64,000 bases of DNA from Archegozetes longisetosus. Taxonomy: Eukaryota; Arthropoda; Arachnida; Sarcoptiformes; Trhypochthoniidae. The position numbers were made by a program, and so were the translations under genes. Below are positions 1 through 12,002 of the stretch, piece by piece (position 1 is the stretch's first letter; every line of letters starts with the position of its first letter). The stretch spans positions 5,991,180 to 6,055,179 of the forward strand of contig JAEMBT020000009.1 in NCBI GenBank assembly GCA_018873245.2, read 5' to 3'. A model generated the notes under the pieces. That model worked only from the letters and a program-made list of their open reading frames with translations. It had not been told where the DNA came from and made no database searches.

Positions 1-1050
1 ATCATGCATTTTAAGATTTATCTAAACAAATTTTCACTGTATGTTTTTATTTAATGCAAATAATGCAATTTTGTTGCCAACACGTTTCTTATCTTAAAAT
101 ATGTGGAAGTCTTTATATAAAAAGTGTTTTAATCCGTTTATCTGATACCTTGTTTTCATTCACATCGTGTGTGACTCTTATAAAGTGCAGTTCTCAATCA
201 AATCTTTAGTTTATATTTCAAATAATTGTTATTTCAAACTGTGATTTGTAACTTCAATCAGATTAAAACTTTTTAGAAAAATTTTATAAGAGGGTCAAAA
301 TTTTTTGTCCCGCATTTAACAGTTTTTGACTTGGTCACCCTAACAGTGAAAGATGTTATTATAGGAGACAAATAATACGTATTGAGATTGTCCTAGATGA
401 ATAAAAGTATATGCTTTGAATCAAATACAAATAAAATTATTAAATTAGAAATTAATAAACAGTAAGAAGGTCATTAATACTATTCTTTCTGCACAATTCA
501 TATTATCTTTAACTTAAAAGAAGTAGATATGAATGACCAGTTTATCTTCAGAATTGATAATTTATGAAGTAGCCAGTGACCACTTATTGCCAACAAAAAT
601 GGTCTAACTAAAGTGCACGTGTCGTAGTGAATCTAACGATAGACAGCTTAAGCTCATGCGTTCACTACAAACCAAATCTTTAATGTGTAAGACAAACACA
701 GTAACGCATTTGAACATCAAAATATTGGCAATAATGGCAACAGTAACTCCATTAAGTTGAGTAGAAGCTTTAATAACTACTTTAATTAATTAAAAGCTTG
801 ATCTCATTCTCGTCGAGGATATATTCAAAAATAGATTGAGAGATGAATCAAGAAAACTCATATTCTATACTAAAGTGAGGACTAAGTTAAAAAATAAAAC
901 ATTAGGTAATAAACAATAACATGTCAATTGTATTAAAGAGACTACATTGCATCTATGATAGCACTCATATTTGAATAACAGAATATCTCTCAATTTTTAC
1001 TACATCTTTAATAATAATAGCATTGAATGTATGTTGAAGAGCGAAGTCTT
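1..1050. other. AT-rich intergenic DNA
   Basis: I see no gene here. A short stretch at about 285-350 ends in a GGTCACCC motif and matches, in inverted orientation, a stretch at about 28603-28690 containing GGGTGACCAAG followed later by GGACAAAAAA. It is a small dispersed repeat. The last 120 bases are 3' flank of GR1 and resemble 23880-23990 next to GR2. Confidence 0.6.
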
Positions 1051-2411
1051 CTATTTTGACGAATCATTTTGAGATACTTCAATTAATTTTAATAGAAAAA
1101 TGATTGTAAGCGCCACCATCTATTAGATTAAAATTATTGAAAAGCGAGTAGATTAATTTATTTGTAAATTCAATAGAAATCATTACTGACTTCATATCCA
1201 CGAAAATAGTTAATAATAAATAGTTTCCAACAATGAAATCCAACTCTTTTATGGCCACATCTCTCAATAAATGACATTAACTATAACCAAAATAAGTTTA
1301 ATAAAGATTTGATTTTAATTAAATAAATTTTGATTCAGACCTTCAATCGTTGAGATCTATTCAAACGTCTGCCACTGAATGATAGAATACAAGAATTGAA
1401 TAACTTATACGATTGATTAGCTTCATAATAAACTGAAGACGCGGTCTTTGTTACCAATAGTAGGATCCAAATAAATATAAGGCTGGCACTGAAAAGAAGA
1501 AAGCCTAACAGAAAACCAAATTTTCCGAACAATGATTGATAAACCATTGTACTGATTAAGGACGCGAGTGATATCCAAAGATAGAACAGAAATTTTGACC
1601 AATAGATTCTGTTATATTCATTGATTTCTTGATGTATTAGCGTTAAGAGCTGAATTAAACTCATCAAATGCAAACGTGAATTTCTTGGAGTATTGAGTGA
1701 ATTTCTTATTCGTTCATTGATTCGAAATATTTTGCATTTAAGATAATAACATATTACATAGAAATAAACTATTTGTAAGACAATAATACTGTAGGAATAA
1801 TAAGAATTAAAGCTGAACACAATAGCATAGGGAATGCCAAATATTAGTAATTGCCCCATCGATTCATTTGCAACAAATGTTGTAAATGCTAGAATAAAGC
1901 CGACCCAGAATATTGTATTAGATAAAGATTTCCAGAAGAAGAATAGGATCTTTGCAATTTTAACCAATTTGTAGACGTCTTGTTTATTTAAGAGACCAAT
2001 GCTTTTCGGTGAAACCAATCCCGAAAGCATTTGAAATGGTTTGAGATAAGAGGGTTTTATATCATTCCTATAGTTATAATAATGAAGAATCTGAGGCATA
2101 ATTGCTACCATAGTTCCAATAGAAGCTCCAAAATTGATGTGTATTCTAGCGTTGAGAAAATATGCCCAGTCTCCTATGTATACATAAAAATCTCGATCTT
2201 CTTCAGAATGAAGTAATGAAATAATACAACGTATTATTAGCTGTAATTGAATAATGAATATAAACTTTGGATTTTGAAGTGCTTTCCTTTTGACAAATTC
2301 ATTTGGAAATAGAGATAAACCGATTGTATATAAGTGCGAATCAACTGAATTGAGTACCAATTCTGGTGGTAAAACATTATTAAGATCGAAATCACAGTTT
2401 TTAGTTTCCAT
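1051..2411 (-). CDS. Gustatory receptor-like 7TM protein (GR1), three exons
   Basis: Seven-transmembrane chemoreceptor of the insect-type gustatory receptor family, expected in the membrane of sensory neurons. Exons on the minus strand are 2411-1341, 1262-1191 and 1119-1051, giving about 403 residues, a normal length for the family. Exon 1 (357 aa) holds six hydrophobic segments. Exon 2 (24 aa) carries VGFHCWKLFIIN, resembling the start of the last helix in gustatory receptors. Exon 3 (22 aa) starts MVALTIIFLLKLIEV and completes helix 7. Both introns are phase 0 (donors AAG|GTCTGA and GAA|GTCAGT), as in the conserved 3' introns of arthropod receptors. Support comes from GR2 at 24-25 kb, which has the same splice sites; four of five differences in exon 3 are synonymous. 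The start METKNCDF agrees with GR2. The ligand cannot be told. Family by hydropathy and intron pattern; not verified by search. Confidence 0.75.
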
Positions 2412-3283
2412 TAATAATCTAAATAAATATTTGAATAGAAATAAAAATATGTGATAGATAATGAATTAATTTTGATCTTATAAGAAACAGAAAGTCTGTG
2501 ACTCTTTTAGGAATTATTGATAAACTTACATGTTTTGGAAACGCAGAGCGCGAGTACTAGATAACAGTTGACAAATATTATCTAATCTGCATAAAATACA
2601 AATAATTCTCTTTATTTAAACTTAAATTTCATTTCTATCAATATCAATAATTTACGACTTAATGATATTTTATGGCTTTTTACTGAATAATAGTTAAAAA
2701 ATTCATTTGAGACATTTGTTAATAAAATTTTTAATATAAATGCAAGTCTATGATGTCTTTTCATTTCAATTGTCTTCCGTAAATAATTATAATTACCATT
2801 ATAATTATTACTTTTACTAAACCATTAAAACTTCAAAATAATTTAGAAATTTTCTAATGATATTATTTTCTTTAAGGAAGCACATAAACATCAAACTTGA
2901 AAAATCAATAGTAATATAATTGAATATTGATCCATTTAGGGATCATATTTATTGCATTAATAAGAACTAAAATTATATGAATCGTTATTAACTTATTTTC
3001 AGAAATAGTATCAAGAATATAGCACTTTAAACAAATTAAAATTTTTTATTTAATTTAAATGTACAGATCCTTTTTTATGGTCCGCCGAATATAAATATAC
3101 AATGAAACCTTCAAATAGAAAACATGATTGCACTATTACATTACAGAGGCGGTTGTTTTTGTTTATTGTGAGCTTTACTCCAGGTATAGTCGTTTACTTT
3201 TACTTTTAATTAAGAAGATCTACCAATCAAAAGCTTGAAATAGCCAATAGTGCCGCATGCAATAAAAAAAGGCTCTGTATATC
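2412..3283. repeat. Upstream flank of GR1, a recurring duplicated segment
   Basis: There is no gene. The sequence upstream of GR1 recurs upstream of GR2 (25343-25860), as a relic at 27177-27845, and inverted at about 37530-37720. The part from about 3010 to 3283 recurs inverted at 35068-36140, beside NRF copy B. Position about 2861 is the unoccupied counterpart of the mariner insertion at 36268-37467. Position about 3122 is the unoccupied counterpart of the TIR element at 35216-35995. Confidence 0.6.
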
Positions 3284-4028
3284 TGTTACAGTAATTTGCC
3301 AAAATGAGTGAGTTCTAGAATTAACCAGCGATTTCTGGAATTTCGGCAATAAATTACAGATTTCTAGAAATTACTCACTCAATTTAGAAAATTCTAAAAT
3401 AAACTGATAAAAGGTAGAGAATTCCAGAATTTATTTTCTCCCTTTAGTGAAATTGAAAAAAATTATACTATTAATAATTTCTATTACTCTCCAAATTTTT
3501 AAACTTGCAAATTAGTACTGAAAGTTTTATTTGAAAAGTTACAAGAATAAAAAATCTTAAGATATTACAATTGCCGCGCTGTAACGCTGCCGCTCTATAT
3601 TTAATTTATTTACGCTATACTTTTCGATGTTCTCAGTGTTCAATATCTGTTTCCTGTCAGAAAGAATATTCTCATAGATGGAACACGAATGTTACAGCGC
3701 GGCAGCGTTACAGTGAGGCAATTGTAATATCTTAAGATTTTGTATTCTTGTAACTATTCAAATAAAACCTTCAGTACTAATTTGCAAGTTCGAAAATTTG
3801 GAGACTAATAGAAATTATTAATAGTGTAACTTTTTAAAATTTCACTAAAGGGAAAAAATAAATTCTGGAAATCTCTATCTTTTATCAGTTTATTTTAGAA
3901 TTTCCTAAATCGAGTGAGTAATTTCCAGAAATCACTGGTTTTTTCTAGAAAGCTGTAACTTATCGCCAAAATTCCAGAAATCACTAGTCAATTAAAGAGT
4001 TCACTTATTTCGGTAAATTACTGTAGCA
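3284..4028. mobile_element. Foldback (long inverted repeat) element, 745 bp
   Basis: The two halves, about 3284-3600 and 3690-4028, are imperfect inverted copies of each other. The ends read TGTTACAGTAATTTGCC and, reversed, TGCTACAGTAATTTACC. Flanking TATC and AATC suggest a degenerate 4-bp target duplication. There is no transposase, so it is non-autonomous. The centre contains GCGCTGTAACGCTGCCGC and its inverse. The paralogous flank of NRF copy B lacks exactly this segment (junction 35067/35068), which shows that it is an insertion made after the block duplicated. The superfamily is unassigned. Confidence 0.8.
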
Positions 4029-5078
4029 AATCAATAAAAGTTGTAGAAAATATACTTCTTATCCATGGAAATAGTTAAAAGTGAATAGTTTTCAATAAAA
4101 TTCTATTATTTTCTGACTGATTCCTTCTATTAATTTGTTAAAGTTTTCCGAATTTAAAAGCATTGATAGACAAAATTATTACATATTCTTTTAATTGAAT
4201 CAAAATTGCCCTATATTATCATTTTATAAATTTGTTCTTCATGTGTAATATCAACACTTTATAATGAAATTATACCAGAGATTATTTGAGAAATGAGTGC
4301 TCCATATTATCCTAATATTTGAAACTGAATCGAGAAGTTTATCTGTGAATTTGAACAGAGAAATAAAAGAAATATTACAGTAATGCTTGAATGAATTTCC
4401 ACATTCATATAGCAACAAAATTCATATGAGATTCACTGTGGTGTAGTGACAACTAGTCAACTTCCTTATCAAATATAAAATCGAGTCTATGATTATTCTA
4501 AAATTGGGGAAACACTCAAAGAGTGAATTGCATTTTGAACGAAATCTTTGTTTTAAGTTCTTTCAAAATAACCAGATTCTACTGTACTGTTCACCTTGAA
4601 TCGATTTTTATATGATTTTTACACCGAGGAACATAATCAATGAAACCTTTCTATTTGATTGATACCGTATAATTTCGAATATTGCATATCATAATATGAG
4701 GCTCTTTAAGTCTAAAGCAAAGATCACTTATTTTCTAAACACTGGAGAATGTTTATTCCAGTCTATTGAGAATCAGGATTTAATTTTCTGTTTCATAAAA
4801 TAATGTTAAATCTACAAAGTTATTAATTAATTTATAAGTCGACAAAGTTATCTTGTCATCAGATTCACAAATCAAGATTAAAATGTTACTTATGATTTCT
4901 TAATTTAAAAGTATTTTAAATGCATCTAAATCTGTACGAAATACAAGGAAAAATTTAGTTTAAAGATTACTTCCTCTAATATGTTTTGTAGAAATTCCCA
5001 AGTGAAATTGAGTCATTTGTTGGAAATTTATATTTTATTACCATTTTTGATGACTACTGCAATAATAAAAATTAGAAT
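4029..5078. other. Intergenic flank shared with NRF copies B and C
   Basis: I see no gene. Bases 4029-4260 match the inverted flank at 34830-35067 near NRF-B. Bases from about 4400 to 4800 match the inverted flank at about 50100-50570 near NRF-C. The stretch is therefore part of the duplicated block, and copy B has lost the segment from about 4262 to 5705. Confidence 0.5.
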
Positions 5079-5560
5079 TTGAGAAGAAATCTGATTTCAT
5101 GCATTAGTTGTAATTCACTGCTGGTTATTTACTTCAAATCACTTTTCACAAAATTTGTAGAAAAGGATATTTTAGTACTTCTGAGCGAATTTTTCAATAT
5201 AAACAAATATCGAGAAATATCTATTTTAATTATATTCCTCAGTGGATTCTTATATTTTAATGTTATAACTTATTTAACGATTACAAAAATAGCTAATATC
5301 AATCATAAATTATGGAAACAGGATCTGATGAAATATGATAGAATGTGTCAAATTTCTAACACTATCATTTTGAAAATGATTTTCTGTTCAGCAATCATAT
5401 CTTCTTGTTTAGCACGCACTTTGCTTATTGGGCAATTGATGACAAAAACTTCGATTCATTCTTGGCTACTATTTGATTTATTCTTTCAATAATTTTGATT
5501 TATTTTGCCCTTTCGAATTTCATAGCTTTAGTCGCAAACTTCGGTGTGACTTACACTTAA
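5079..5560 (+). pseudogene. Fragment of a multi-pass membrane protein, perhaps a gustatory receptor
   Basis: An open stretch of 137 codons with three strongly hydrophobic segments (around ISILIIFLSGFLYFNVITYL and TIILKMIFCSAIIS) runs into a stop near 5490. A second frame continues with another hydrophobic stretch, ILSIILIYFALSNFIALVAN, to a stop at 5558-5560, so a frameshift is likely. The pattern (hydrophilic loop with KLWKQDLMKYDR, then two helices ending in a short polar tail) loosely resembles the second half of GR1, but no diagnostic motif is present. The matching flank of NRF-C has only remnants. I call it a decayed receptor-like fragment, without certainty about the family. Confidence 0.3.
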
Positions 5561-6358
5561 ATCATATTTATTCTTGAGAGCAGTCGAGTTGGCGTTGAAT
5601 TAATTTTTACAAAGGCTTCTTATGTATAAATAAACATGTTGTTATATTACATTTTTGTAATTAACTGTATCATTTAGTCTTATTTTAATATTAATTTTGT
5701 TTGTGTTAACCCTTGACCACAACTTAATTTCCAAAAACTTCGAATTAGATGGGAGGTGAAATGTTATCCCATATTTTTCACCTTTTATATAAATTCTAAG
5801 TGAATCGATATATTTTCAATTATATTTGGTCCATTTTTTCCATGTTTGATTCAGTCATTAATTGTTTTCTGGTTATTATCTGCTATGCTTCATCAGTGGT
5901 TCATCATCACTTCTCGCATTACTGGTGGCTACATCACAGCACTGCGACAAAAATAGTAGACACGAAGCATTGGGATGTTAGGGGGAATTCCTGTACTTAG
6001 AAATAGATGTTACCAAAATTTTTTTAAAAATTAAATTATAATTCCAAATTAATCAGGTTTTTTCTAATTCCAAGTTAGATATATGAATGATGATACCTTA
6101 ATTTTCAAGAAGTTGCGACATTTGGTTGATTTAGCAAGATTTTTAAAGTTAAACTTGAGAACAATTTACCCTACAGTAGTGGTGAAGGGTTAAATCCCCA
6201 GTCCACACTTCAATAATTAATACCTGATGTCTTTTGTCTGAAAGTGTTGCATATTTTCCTTGAAATATAGCTTACACATCATGAATCATGTCACAAGTGC
6301 CCATATCTTGGTTTAGAAAGGTTGTGATATATTCAAATTTAATTCATAAGTAGTAGAT
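5561..6358. other. Intergenic flank 5' of NRF copy A
   Basis: No gene was found. It contains the plus-strand copy (5705-5790) of a dispersed motif AACTTAATTTCC preceded by TTAACCCTT. The motif recurs at 23790-23875, 32940-33020, 34745-34820 and 49620-49690. Bases 5700-6358 align with the inverted upstream regions of copies B (34171-34830) and C (49010-49690). Confidence 0.5.
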
Positions 6359-9300
6359 ATGAAAATTCAATCGTTAGTATTCATTTTTTTTATTGAGAAG
6401 TTATCCCATATTTTGTAAGGATAGGATTAAAAATGACACCAGATTTTTAAGTGAGGAAACAGAAGATTTCGATAATGATTGTATTGAAGACAATTGTGGT
6501 TATGATCCTGATGTCAATGAGTGTAATGACTTCGAGGCATTTTTGGATAATATAGAGAAGATTCATGAGAGAGGGCTGAACAAGAGCATTAGTAGATATG
6601 TTGAAAACATCAATCAAACATTCGATATAATAAGTAATTTAGAGAAAAATCTTGCTCAACTATTTCTATCGAATAACAAGGCAACCCTGAGAATGGCAGA
6701 GTTCTTATCGACAAATATTGATTTATCGAATGCTTGTTTCGAATCATTTGCTAAGATTTCTATAGGCATCCGAAATAGAGAATTTTGGGCTCTGAAGTGT
6801 AAGTGTTTTAAAACTTAGGTAAAACTAATAGTAGTATTGAATTACAGCTAAACTCATTTTGAATAAGGTTGTGAAAAAATATAGTATCGATTGATCCAGT
6901 CTGTTATCCAATTTTCAATATTCGAAAAATTTTATTGATTTCAGTTATCGACTCAGCTGGTTCAATACCGAATGGAATTCTAGATGGAGTGTTTTCTAGT
7001 TTTGGTGACTTTGATGAATGTTTAGAGATTTCCAGTCCAATAAGAAGTGACGAATCTATAATTAAAGGACAATATTGTCTATTGAAAGTGATCCTTCCAT
7101 TTCCTAAACCCAACTCACATATAAGGAAAGAAAAGAAAAATAGATTTGTTAAATCAGCTGAAAATTTACTAAAAATGCACGGCGGGCACCGATTTGTTTC
7201 AATCAGAAAATTGATAACTGGTATGAATCTCATGAATGGAACTGTGTTTCGTTTTGGTATTTGTATACCATCAACTTGTAATCCAAAAGAATTGGAAAAT
7301 TCTATTAATCAAAGTAAGATATTCTTAACAAGTCTAAAAATTTCTAAATTATTGTTAGATTGAATATGAAGGTTTTGATAAATATATTCAGCGATTACAT
7401 AACAAAAACCATTCTCGACTTTCCATTTTTTTGTGCAATTTAAGTACTTTCATAAACTTACCCATGAATAGATTTAATCAATAGTTGTCGAATACCATGA
7501 GCTTATAATAAGAATTAATCAATTTCTACTCCTATTTCCTTTTGGGACTTAGGCACTTAGCAAATAAGTATATAATTTCCTTCAGTAATGAAAATAATCG
7601 TGATTGACTTTGACAATTATAGCTCTTCAATGAGTCTATATTAAGGTCCATATGATTCCTTGTTATTCATTTACCACACTATACTTATCGACATGTGCAG
7701 CATTTGCTCAGAGAAGGTGATGCACTTTAGTTAAAATCAATAATTTAAGAAATTATTTTTATTCTCTGCATAGTTCTATTTCCCACAAATCAACTCCTGG
7801 TAGATATCGAACCAAAGTGTCACATTAAAAATCAAGATAACGAATACGATAGATTCACACTATTCTCAATGTAATTAAACTAATTTAATATACAGGATAA
7901 GGAAAATGATTTTCTCATAGTCTAGAGCAAAATCTGTTGGATATTTCGATTTTACATTAAAAAATACATTAAAAAGAGTTTATATTTAAAAACCTAATAA
8001 ACGTGTAACGTTGTTAATGAACAATATCCTGTTAGTATACCAACAAATTTTAATATAATCTGTTTTTAATCGCTTTTCATACTATTTTCATTGATATCAT
8101 TCTAGAAAAATTAACAATTAATGGCTGGATTAATTAATGATTCGGATGAGCAAAGATTCATCGATAGAATCAAATGCATTGCTTATAGAAAGGCAAGAGA
8201 AAGCGTGGCTCAATTTATAACTTGAAAATGGATTGCAAACAAATTAAAAAGTGAGCGATGGGTAACAGATAATTAGAATAAAAGTGAACAAGAATGTTAT
8301 TCAAGCTCAAGGCTCTCATACTGACTTTTAAAATAAACTCTTTTTAAAGGATTTTTTAAACTAAGAATTAGAATATTCAACCGATTTTGCTCTAACTATA
8401 ATAGTTTTTGTTCTACACAACAGGAAAATCATTTTTTCTTACACTGTACATTCAAACTTTTAAATGTTTCTAATTCAACAGTTCTCTGCTATCTATTCTA
8501 ACCTTATGTGTGATTTTGAGCACCGCTCTCGATGTCTATTCAATGATCACCGATAATCAAAATAATAAAACTTATGGAAAAACACCAAAGTTTGAAGAAT
8601 TATTGCTATCGTTTTCCTTAACAAGAAATACTCGTTCTTTATTCGAGAAAAACACCAGATTTTCATCACTGGACACAATAAGACTACTATTAATAATTAA
8701 TGTCTTCATTGCACATAATTACACCTTTGCGTCAATGTTGGGATTAATCTCTCTGAAGAGTATCTACACTTCAGTACCGAAGAAACTACTTTTTGAAAAT
8801 AAATATTTTTTCGCCAGAAACCCTCAAATAGTGGACGCTATGTTCTCAATGAGGTATAAAATCCATAAAATTAAGAAAAGTTTTTCATTTTCAACTATAT
8901 TTAGTGGTTTCGTAATGTCTTAAGGGTTGATCGGAAAACTAAATAAAACTAACGGAAGATTCAGTTACTTTGCATTTTTGATTAAGCGATGGATCAGATT
9001 TTCATTACCACTTTTTGGGTCAATTCTTTTCATCTATCTATTGGCACTTTTCAGCGATGGTCCAATCATTAATGATGGTTTAAGATGGATCATTCCTGCT
9101 TGCAAAAATGCCTTCAGTCTATCAACAATTTTTTCTCTTCACAAGCAATTTTTATGCTAATCTTTCTAATGAGTTGAGCATTACGATGGTAAAAGTTTAT
9201 TTCTGACTCTTATCTAACAAATTGGCGCACTTCTACTAGGCTTACAAAATAACTCGATTATTAGCCAGAAATACATCTTGTTCAGCAATTAAATCATTTG

Positions 9301-10202
9301 CAGGAAAAACAAGATAAAATAATGCTTTCATATTATTCATTTATCTTAGTTTTTCAGTAAACTATTTAATTGAAATCATCAGTTAAAGAAAAACCTTTTC
9401 AGACTGTATAAGAGTTAAACTTGAAAACAAGTTACCATAACTGCGAATCAATTTTCTTCCTCAGTGCAATCCTCCAACGTGGTTCCTATCTGCCATTTTT
9501 CAGCTTAACATCATATCTCAAATTTTTATCTTATTGTACTATAAAAGACCAAAGATTGGAATTTATACCACAATCTTCATGATAGTTTTAGGCTTGTTTC
9601 TAAGCATTGGTCCATATTTACTTTACGGAATCAAGCCTTATATAATGCACTTGGAAATCGATACAATCCCTGAACTATTCGAGAGTTTTAAATGGTATCA
9701 CTTGACCACAAACCTTTATGTCATCAGTTTCTTTGTCGGTATTTTGTTTGGGTTTATGATGAGGAAACAAGTTTCTATTAGTAGAAGTTGCGAAATTTTA
9801 TTATGGATTATATCTGTAGTGATGATAGTTTCAGTCTACTTATGGAATAATTCGTTCTGGAGTTTAGAAGAATCAGCCCCCGCTTGGTCTGTCATGCTCT
9901 GGTTTTCGCTTGGCAAATTGTTGTTTTCGATCGGGATTTCCTGGATTTACTACTTTTTATGTAATGGTAGAGGAGGTATTGATTGATTAAGAAGGTTACC
10001 ATCTTTATTATCATATTATTAGCTTGTGAGCTAATTTAGATATGTGAGCCATCACCTGATATGCATATATATCAACTCTACTCATCGAGTAGAGATTAAT
10101 GATCTCACTATCGATAACATCAGATCAGTTTATCAGTATAAGATTGTGGTTATTGGTCAATGCCCAATTGCCGTGACTACACCTTCTCAACCTATATACC
10201 GT

Positions 10203-10227
10203 CCTACTCAGCTCGTCGAGCTGAGTA
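10203..10227. promoter_or_regulatory. Perfect hairpin in NRF intron 5
   Basis: CTACTCAGCTCG is followed by its reverse complement around a single central base. Copies B (about 30338-30363) and C (about 45338-45363) keep it almost unchanged inside the same intron. The role is unknown; it may only be part of an old repeat. Confidence 0.4.
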
Positions 10228-10255
10228 GAACGATTCTCCACTTGGCCAGGTCACA

Positions 10256-10274
10256 TGACCTTTGACCTTGATCC
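10256..10274 (-). promoter_or_regulatory. Direct repeat of nuclear-receptor half-sites (DR1), copy A
   Basis: TGACCT T TGACCT is an inverted AGGTCA direct repeat with one-base spacing, followed by a degenerate third half-site, TGATCC. The DR1 layout is the one bound by RXR- and HNF4-type receptors. It sits in NRF intron 5 and is conserved in copies B and C. Function is inferred only from the motif. Confidence 0.4.
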
Positions 10275-11201
10275 CGCAGAACAGTTCCTGCTGATTTGAA
10301 TGGTTTTTAATTGTATCTGTTGGCGACTCGCTTAACTTATCCACCACGAATCATATTGAACACAAACTGAAGTTGGTGTCATATAGCTTCGCGATCTGAC
10401 GCATTTTTCACTTAGGTTAAATCTTGCACCTGTATACTTATTCATTACATAGAGCAGTTGCCATACGATCATTTAGAATGCCCCTCCCCTCGCAATATAC
10501 TCTTCATATAGAATAGAGTTGAAATATATGCATATCACGTGATGGCCTACATACCAAACTGAAGCCATTTATTTTTCTATGAATCCACAGTTTAATTATT
10601 TTTTCTGAACCTAAAGGTTATCTAAATCGGTTTTTGTCATGGCATGGATTCCAACCGTTAGTCCGTCTATCATTTTGTTTTTATTTGCTTCACATCATTG
10701 TAGTTGTTTATCGCATATTTACCATTAGAGATACTTATGTTCTGAATGACTCTTACTTAGTAAGTATCCAATCATATTTACCAGGATTCAATATTATATT
10801 TTGATCTTGAATTTTATTTCGATTGGGCCCAAATTCTGATGTGCATTTAACTTTGAAAGCTATTTTTCTTCACATCATAGGTAAAGACAATAATTGTAGA
10901 CTTCGTGATAACAATTGTTTTGTCGTATATTTTCTACATATTGATTGAGTGTCCGCTTACTAATATTCTCAACACTTTTTTCACTCCTAAATTTCAAAAT
11001 CAAGTTACTGTTTCGAATGATAATGGCTTGAAACCTAACAATATAGAGCTACAAAAGGATTTACCGATAACCATTGATAACAATAACAATTGTGATTAGA
11101 AAATCTTATGAATGTTTAAAATACTTGATTATAAATATTTTTTCTTATTTTTATTTCAAAGTAATTGAAATCACATTTTCTATCTAAAAAACATGTAATA
11201 T

Positions 11202-11351
11202 ATGAACGTTAAGCTTAAAATACTAAATTTTATACTCATTTTATATTTGAATACAAACTTAAATAATTTCAATACCAAAGAGCTCTTATCTTCAAATGTG
11301 GTCATTGATTGTTCAGATATTTTAGTTGAATTGGACTGCCGTATGACTTAA
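11202..11351 (+). CDS. Short ORF with a signal-peptide-like start
   Basis: A 49-codon frame from ATG to TAA begins with a basic residue pair and a hydrophobic run (MNVKLKILNFILILYL), then a short polar tail with two cysteines. It could be the first exon of a small secreted protein or chance in AT-rich DNA. No family is recognised and no downstream exon was found. Confidence 0.15.
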   Translation: MNVKLKILNFILILYLNTNLNNFNTKELLSSNVVIDCSDILVELDCRMT

Positions 11352-12002
11352 AGGGACGAACATAATTCCAGTAGAGCTGAAAAATAATTGTTTGTTGAGT
11401 CGAACAATGATAGCCATCTGACGCTTAATCTAATTTGGTTAAATATTAGCCTTCTAATTTTTTCAACAATTTAACTTTTCTAGAAACCTAAATACAGTGT
11501 TTTCAGAGTCAATTTACCAAATCTGGCTCATTAGAAGTGTTTTGTGCTACCTTATTGAATCTCTTGGCTACCTCATTGAATAATTATTTTCGATAACTAG
11601 TAAAATCTAGTACTCCGCACAAATCGAGTTGAGTTGGAGCAGATTCGACTCGAAAAAATCTAGTCTGGTCTTCTTTCGAATCGAGTCTGTTCAGCCCGCG
11701 ATTTGTTTTGTCTCGTCTCGAGTTTACTCGAAGGCTCAGATTCACTGCAATTCGCGATTAAAGTAAATTTTCAGGTTCTTTTTAAATTTTGTAGAGTGGA
11801 CCTTCTCTTGTACCTAAATACGTTTACAAATTGTTCCTGAATTTTAAGTAAGATTTTACTTTAGAAATATCCATAACAAACCATAGGTTTCCAGAATATT
11901 CCACAAGTTCATAGAACGTTCTAATCAATTCTAGAATATTATATATGGTATAAAATATTCTACAACATTCTAAAATTTTCATAAGTTTCTAGGGAGAATT
12001 AG
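11352..12002. repeat. Cluster of short TCGAGT and TTCTAGAA repeats
   Basis: No gene. Bases 11620-11740 hold many TCGAGT / ACTCGA words. Bases 11890-12000 hold repeated TTCTAGAAT / ATTCTA words. The same pair of clusters occurs inverted at about 37680-37960, so this looks like the decayed end of one transposon family with subterminal repeats. Confidence 0.4.

Larger units (their letters stand above)
6359..11099 (+). pseudogene. NRF-6-type acyltransferase, copy A, disrupted
   Basis: Homologue of nose-resistant-to-fluoxetine proteins: a secreted Cys-rich NRF domain followed by a multi-pass acyltransferase-3 domain. Inferred exons: 6359-6798, 6945-7313, 7774-7870, 8482-9188, 9465-9975, 10617-10759, 10881-11099. 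Splice phases agree across all seven, and the same sites occur in copies B and C. Exons 1-3 hold the NRF domain (signal peptide, paired Cys, GSIPNGILDG, FDECLEI, GICIPSTC). Exon 4 has the first membrane helices and NVFIAHNY, the usual His position. Exon 5 opens with CNPPTWFLS, exon 6 has RLSFCFYLLH, and exon 7 has YIFYILIECP. Three lesions: an extra T in the signal-peptide T-run near 6390, TAA at 8921-8923 where B and C have TAC, and an extra T near 9130. The gene has recently died unless the single-base indels are assembly errors. Confidence 0.85.

Noticed and set aside
1079..1267. 62-codon minus-strand open frame beside GR1
   Set aside because: It has no ATG (starts at TTG) and is in the wrong frame for the phase-0 splice from the main exon. 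The alternative two-exon reading fits GR2 and shows synonymous change.
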